The notes beneath the pieces were generated by a model that was not told the DNA's origin, made no database searches, and was given only the letters and a program-made list of their open reading frames with translations. Source: Agromyces salentinus (GTDB taxonomy: Bacteria > Actinomycetota > Actinomycetes > Actinomycetales > Microbacteriaceae). Taken from it: 64,000 bases of DNA. Shown one piece after another: positions 61,222 to 64,000 of the stretch; position 1 is the first letter of the stretch, and each line of letters starts with the position of its first letter. The stretch lies in the NCBI RefSeq assembly GCF_009749395.1, contig NZ_WBIR01000020.1, positions 29,645 through 93,644 of the forward strand, written 5' to 3'. A program made the position numbers and the translations under genes.

Positions 61222-63942
61222 ATGCACGTCGCACCCGGCCCCGAGCACGTGGCCATCTCGACCGTGTGCCTCTCCGGCACGCTCGAGGACAAGCTGCGGG
61301 CCGCGGCCGCGGCTGGCTTCACCGGCGTGGAGATGCTGGAGTACGACCTGGTCATGTCGCCGTGGTCGCCGGCACGCCTGGCCGAGGAGGCCGCGGACCT
61401 CGGGCTCTCGCTCGAGGTGTACCAGCCGTTCCACGTCGAGACGGTGCCGTCGGAGCAGTTCGGTGCGGCGCTTCGCCATGCCGAGCGCAAGTTCGACCTC
61501 ATGGCCGAGCTCGGCGCCCGCGTGCTGGTGTGCTGCTCGTCGCGCACGGCGAACGGCCTCGACGACGAGGACCTCACCGCACAACAGCTGGCAACCCTCG
61601 CCGAGTCGGCGGGACGGCGAGGACTGCGACTCGCGTACGAGGCCGTGCCGTGGGGGCGCATCCGCACGTTCGAGGAAGCCTGGCGCGTCGTCCAGCGGGT
61701 CGATCACCCGGCGTTGGGCCTGTGCCTGGACAGCTTCCACGTCCTCTCCGGCGGGAACGACCCGGCCGTCATCGCGGAGATCTCCGGCGACAAGGTCTTC
61801 CACGTGCAACTCGCGGATGCCACGCGGCCGGCCATGGACGTCCGCGAGTGGAGCCTGCACCACCGCATGTTCCCGGGCCAGGGGTCGCTGGACGTCGCCG
61901 GCTTCCTCGGTCGGGTCCTGTCGATGGGGTACACCGGTCCGATCGCACTGGAGGTCTTCAACGACGTCTACCAGCAGGAGGACCCGAGGCATGCGGCCAC
62001 GGATGCGATGCGGGCGATGCGCGCCCTCGCCGAGACGGTGGCCGCGAGCGGCATGGGCGAGGCCGCCGCGCGGCTCGCGAGCGGCTCCCTGCCGCCGGCT
62101 CCGCCACTGGCCGGGTTCGCGTTCGCCGAGCTCGCCGTGGATGAGGTGTCCGGCCCGCTCGTCTCACGCACGCTCGCCGCCCTCGGATTCGCCCATGCCG
62201 GACAGCACCGGTCGAAGCCGGTGGAGTTGTGGGAGCAGGGGGAGGCCAGGGTACTGCTCAACCTCGCCCCGCAGCGCTCGATCGCGCCCGCGACCGCGTC
62301 GATCGGGTCGATCGCCGTCGAAAGCGCGGACGCGGCGGCGTCCATGCGACGAGCCGATCGGTTGCTCGCTCCCAAGCTCGCCCGGCCTCGCGGTCCAGGT
62401 GAGACCGACCTGGACTCGGTGGCGACGCCGGACGGCACGGCCCTCTTCTTCTGCGCCCCGGCCGGTGCCGGCGACTGGCTCGACGACTTCGCGTCGACCG
62501 GTGCGGCGGCGGAGCCGTCGCCGTCGCTGCGCGAGATCGACCACGTGTCCATCACCGAGTCGATCGACGACTTCGACCAGTCCACGCTGTTCCTGCGCAC
62601 GGTGCTGGGGCTCGTGCCCGGAGAGGCCACGGAGATCACCGCTCCCTTCGGCCTCATCCGCAGTTGGTCCGCGCACGATCCCGGACGACGGGTGCGCATC
62701 GCGTTGAGCACGACCCCGCTCCGGCGCGGCGACTGGTCGCCGGGGGTGTCGAGCCCGCAGCTGATCGCCTTCGCCACCGACGACGCGATCGCCTGCGCGA
62801 CGTCGATGCGCGAGCGAGGTGCGCCCCTGCTCGAGATGCCGGCGAACTACTACGACGACCTCGAGGCGCGACTGCCGCTGCCGGCCGGATTCGTCGACCG
62901 CCTGCGCGCGAACTCGATCCTCTACGACCGGGACGAGCACGGGGAGTTCCTGCACTTCTTCACGGAGATGCTGGGCTCGCGGATCTTCTTCGAGGTCGTG
63001 CAGCGCATCGACGGCTACGACGGCCTGGGCGACCCGCGGAGCGTCCCGCTGCGCATGGCGGCCCACCGCCGACAGCGATTGCGGATGCTGGCGACGGCGC
63101 CGACCGAGCCCGAGTCAGAGCACCGGCACGACTACTCGCTCGCGCACCTGACCGCCCTGAGCCTCTCACCGCCCGAACTGGTGGACGCCGCGGCGGCGGC
63201 CGGCTACCGGTCCGTGGGCGTGCGCATGACGAAGGTCACGGCGCAGGAGCCCAACTACCCGCTGCCCTACGACCCCGCGTTGATGCGGGCCACCAAGACG
63301 CACCTCGCGGCGACCGGCATCGAGGTCCTCGACATCGAACTCGCGCGGTTCACCTCGGGCGACAGCCCGCGCGACTACCTGCGCTTCCTCGAGGCCGGCG
63401 CCGAGCTCGGGGCGCGACACGTCATCACGCAGCTGCCCGACGCCGACTTCGCCCGCAAGACCGACCGCTTCGCCGAGCTCTGCGATCTCGCCGCACCGCT
63501 CGGGCTGACGATCGACCTCGAGTTCCCGTCGTGGACCGAGACGCCGAACCTCGCCGAGGCGACGAGAGTCCTTCGGGCGGCCGACAAGCCGAACGCCGGA
63601 CTGCTCATCGACCTCCTGCACTTCGCGAGGTCGCGTTCCAGCGTGGACGACCTGCGGCAGCTGCCCCCGGAATGGTTCCACTACGCCCACGTGTGCGATG
63701 CGCCGGGCGAGATCCCCACCACCACGGCCGGCCTCATCCACACCGCGCGCTTCGAGCGGCTCTTCCCGGGCGAGGGCGAGATCGACATGCTCGGCATCCT
63801 GTCGGCGTTGCCGACCGGCATCCCGTTCGCGCTGGAGATCCCGCGAGCCACGCTCGTCGCCCAGGTCGGTGCGAAGGAGCACGCTCGCCTCGCGATCGCC
63901 GCCGCGCGGCGCCATCTCGACGCGGCCCACGTGCCGGGCTGA
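61222..63942 (+). CDS. Triple-domain fusion: dehydroshikimate dehydratase-like TIM barrel, VOC domain, second TIM barrel
   Basis: A 906-residue protein. Residues 8-285 form a QuiC-type barrel with metal ligands E140, D170, Q196 and E244. Residues about 295-615 are an HPPD-like VOC domain with H441 and E591 present but the middle His replaced by Leu (L514 in SPQLIAFATDD). Residues about 636-900 are a second xylose-isomerase-like barrel with probable ligands E767, D797, H822 and E872. The first two parts align with quiC at 43767; the third part is extra. It starts 42 bp after the ThDP gene with AAAGGCGG upstream, as fourth gene of the operon. Function: perhaps dehydroshikimate dehydration plus a second isomerase/epimerase step (inference). 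Confidence 0.87.
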   Translation: MHVAPGPEHVAISTVCLSGTLEDKLRAAAAAGFTGVEMLEYDLVMSPWSPARLAEEAADLGLSLEVYQPFHVETVPSEQFGAALRHAERKFDLMAELGARVLVCCSSRTANGLDDEDLTAQQLATLAESAGRRGLRLAYEAVPWGRIRTFEEAWRVVQRVDHPALGLCLDSFHVLSGGNDPAVIAEISGDKVFHVQLADATRPAMDVREWSLHHRMFPGQGSLDVAGFLGRVLSMGYTGPIALEVFNDVYQQEDPRHAATDAMRAMRALAETVAASGMGEAAARLASGSLPPAPPLAGFAFAELAVDEVSGPLVSRTLAALGFAHAGQHRSKPVELWEQGEARVLLNLAPQRSIAPATASIGSIAVESADAAASMRRADRLLAPKLARPRGPGETDLDSVATPDGTALFFCAPAGAGDWLDDFASTGAAAEPSPSLREIDHVSITESIDDFDQSTLFLRTVLGLVPGEATEITAPFGLIRSWSAHDPGRRVRIALSTTPLRRGDWSPGVSSPQLIAFATDDAIACATSMRERGAPLLEMPANYYDDLEARLPLPAGFVDRLRANSILYDRDEHGEFLHFFTEMLGSRIFFEVVQRIDGYDGLGDPRSVPLRMAAHRRQRLRMLATAPTEPESEHRHDYSLAHLTALSLSPPELVDAAAAAGYRSVGVRMTKVTAQEPNYPLPYDPALMRATKTHLAATGIEVLDIELARFTSGDSPRDYLRFLEAGAELGARHVITQLPDADFARKTDRFAELCDLAAPLGLTIDLEFPSWTETPNLAEATRVLRAADKPNAGLLIDLLHFARSRSSVDDLRQLPPEWFHYAHVCDAPGEIPTTTAGLIHTARFERLFPGEGEIDMLGILSALPTGIPFALEIPRATLVAQVGAKEHARLAIAAARRHLDAAHVPG

Positions 63943-64000
63943 CAGTCCGAGCCCGCGCTCGCCGCGCCGGCCCCGCCGCGCCCGCCGCGCCGGCCCCGCC
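63943..64000. other. GC-only tail at window end
   Basis: 58 bp of almost pure G/C with CGCCGCGCC and GGCCCCGCC words repeated. Possibly part of a terminator or simple-sequence stretch continuing outside the window. Confidence 0.4.

Noticed and set aside
59350..61992. Long open frame antisense to the ThDP gene (880 codons)
   Set aside because: Same shadow effect. Composition is Arg/His/Asp/Gly-rich without domains; the sense frame has complete ThDP motifs.
63943..64000. Possible repeat array at window end
   Set aside because: Too short and purely GC to call; only two partial repeats are visible before the window ends.
1..64000. tRNA, rRNA, CRISPR, integrase or transposase genes
   Set aside because: None recognised; genes are contiguous catabolic or regulatory units without mobile-element hallmarks.

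Overview
The window is high-GC (roughly 70%) actinobacterial chromosome. Tightly packed genes, ATGA/GTGA start-stop overlaps, GTG/TTG starts, a fused pcaL gene and protein styles typical of Microbacteriaceae point to that family (inference, not proven). No rRNA, tRNA, CRISPR array, insertion sequence, phage or plasmid gene was seen. The content is almost entirely catabolic and fits a soil or plant-associated bacterium living on plant phenolics and their glycosides.

Layout. 1-4.8 kb: the 5' part of an alkyl-sulfatase gene, a soluble Ser/Thr kinase, a small acidic protein, a LuxR-type regulator with a histidine-kinase-like ATPase domain, and hxlB-hxlA (ribulose monophosphate formaldehyde fixation). 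4.9-16 kb: LysR and LacI regulators, a sugar ABC importer without its own ATPase, a GH78 alpha-L-rhamnosidase, a GH3 beta-glycosidase and an IclR regulator. 16.1-20.5 kb: an FMN/2Fe-2S reductase, a CYP199A-like P450 (predicted 4-methoxybenzoate O-demethylase), an SDR and an MFS transporter. 20.6-29.7 kb: extradiol dioxygenase, two FAH-family hydrolases, a cyclase-family hydrolase, a flavin monooxygenase, an amidohydrolase, a second MFS transporter and a NodD/FdeR-like LysR. This resembles flavonoid A-ring (fde-type) degradation. 29.7-38.4 kb: an IclR regulator, pobA and the full protocatechuate branch of the beta-ketoadipate pathway, pcaH-G-B-L-I-J-F.

38.4-64 kb is less conventional. A beta-propeller protein and a secreted ThuA-domain protein are followed by two paralogous tandem IclR pairs flanking a quinate/shikimate operon (dehydroshikimate dehydratase, quinate/shikimate dehydrogenase, TetR). 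Next come a TRAP transporter split by a Gfo/Idh oxidoreductase and an FAD dehydrogenase, a divergent type II dehydroquinase, and a secreted quinoprotein with a cupredoxin-like tail. Last is an operon of acylating aldehyde dehydrogenase, citryl-CoA-lyase-like protein, ThDP enzyme and a 906-residue triple-domain fusion (TIM barrel, VOC domain, TIM barrel).

How it fits together: glycosides would be imported and trimmed by GH78/GH3, the aglycone opened by the fde-like set, methoxyl groups removed by the P450 with formaldehyde captured by HxlAB, and 4-hydroxybenzoate funnelled through PobA and Pca to succinyl-CoA and acetyl-CoA. Quinate and shikimate would enter at protocatechuate. Two shared DNA motifs link distant parts: an ATC-N9-GAT nod-box-like site in the 7.0, 21.7 and 28.65 kb regions, and an IclR-type dyad recurring in the control regions of the 40-57 kb genes. 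The 57-64 kb operon plus the 47-57 kb genes is the best candidate for an undescribed pathway.
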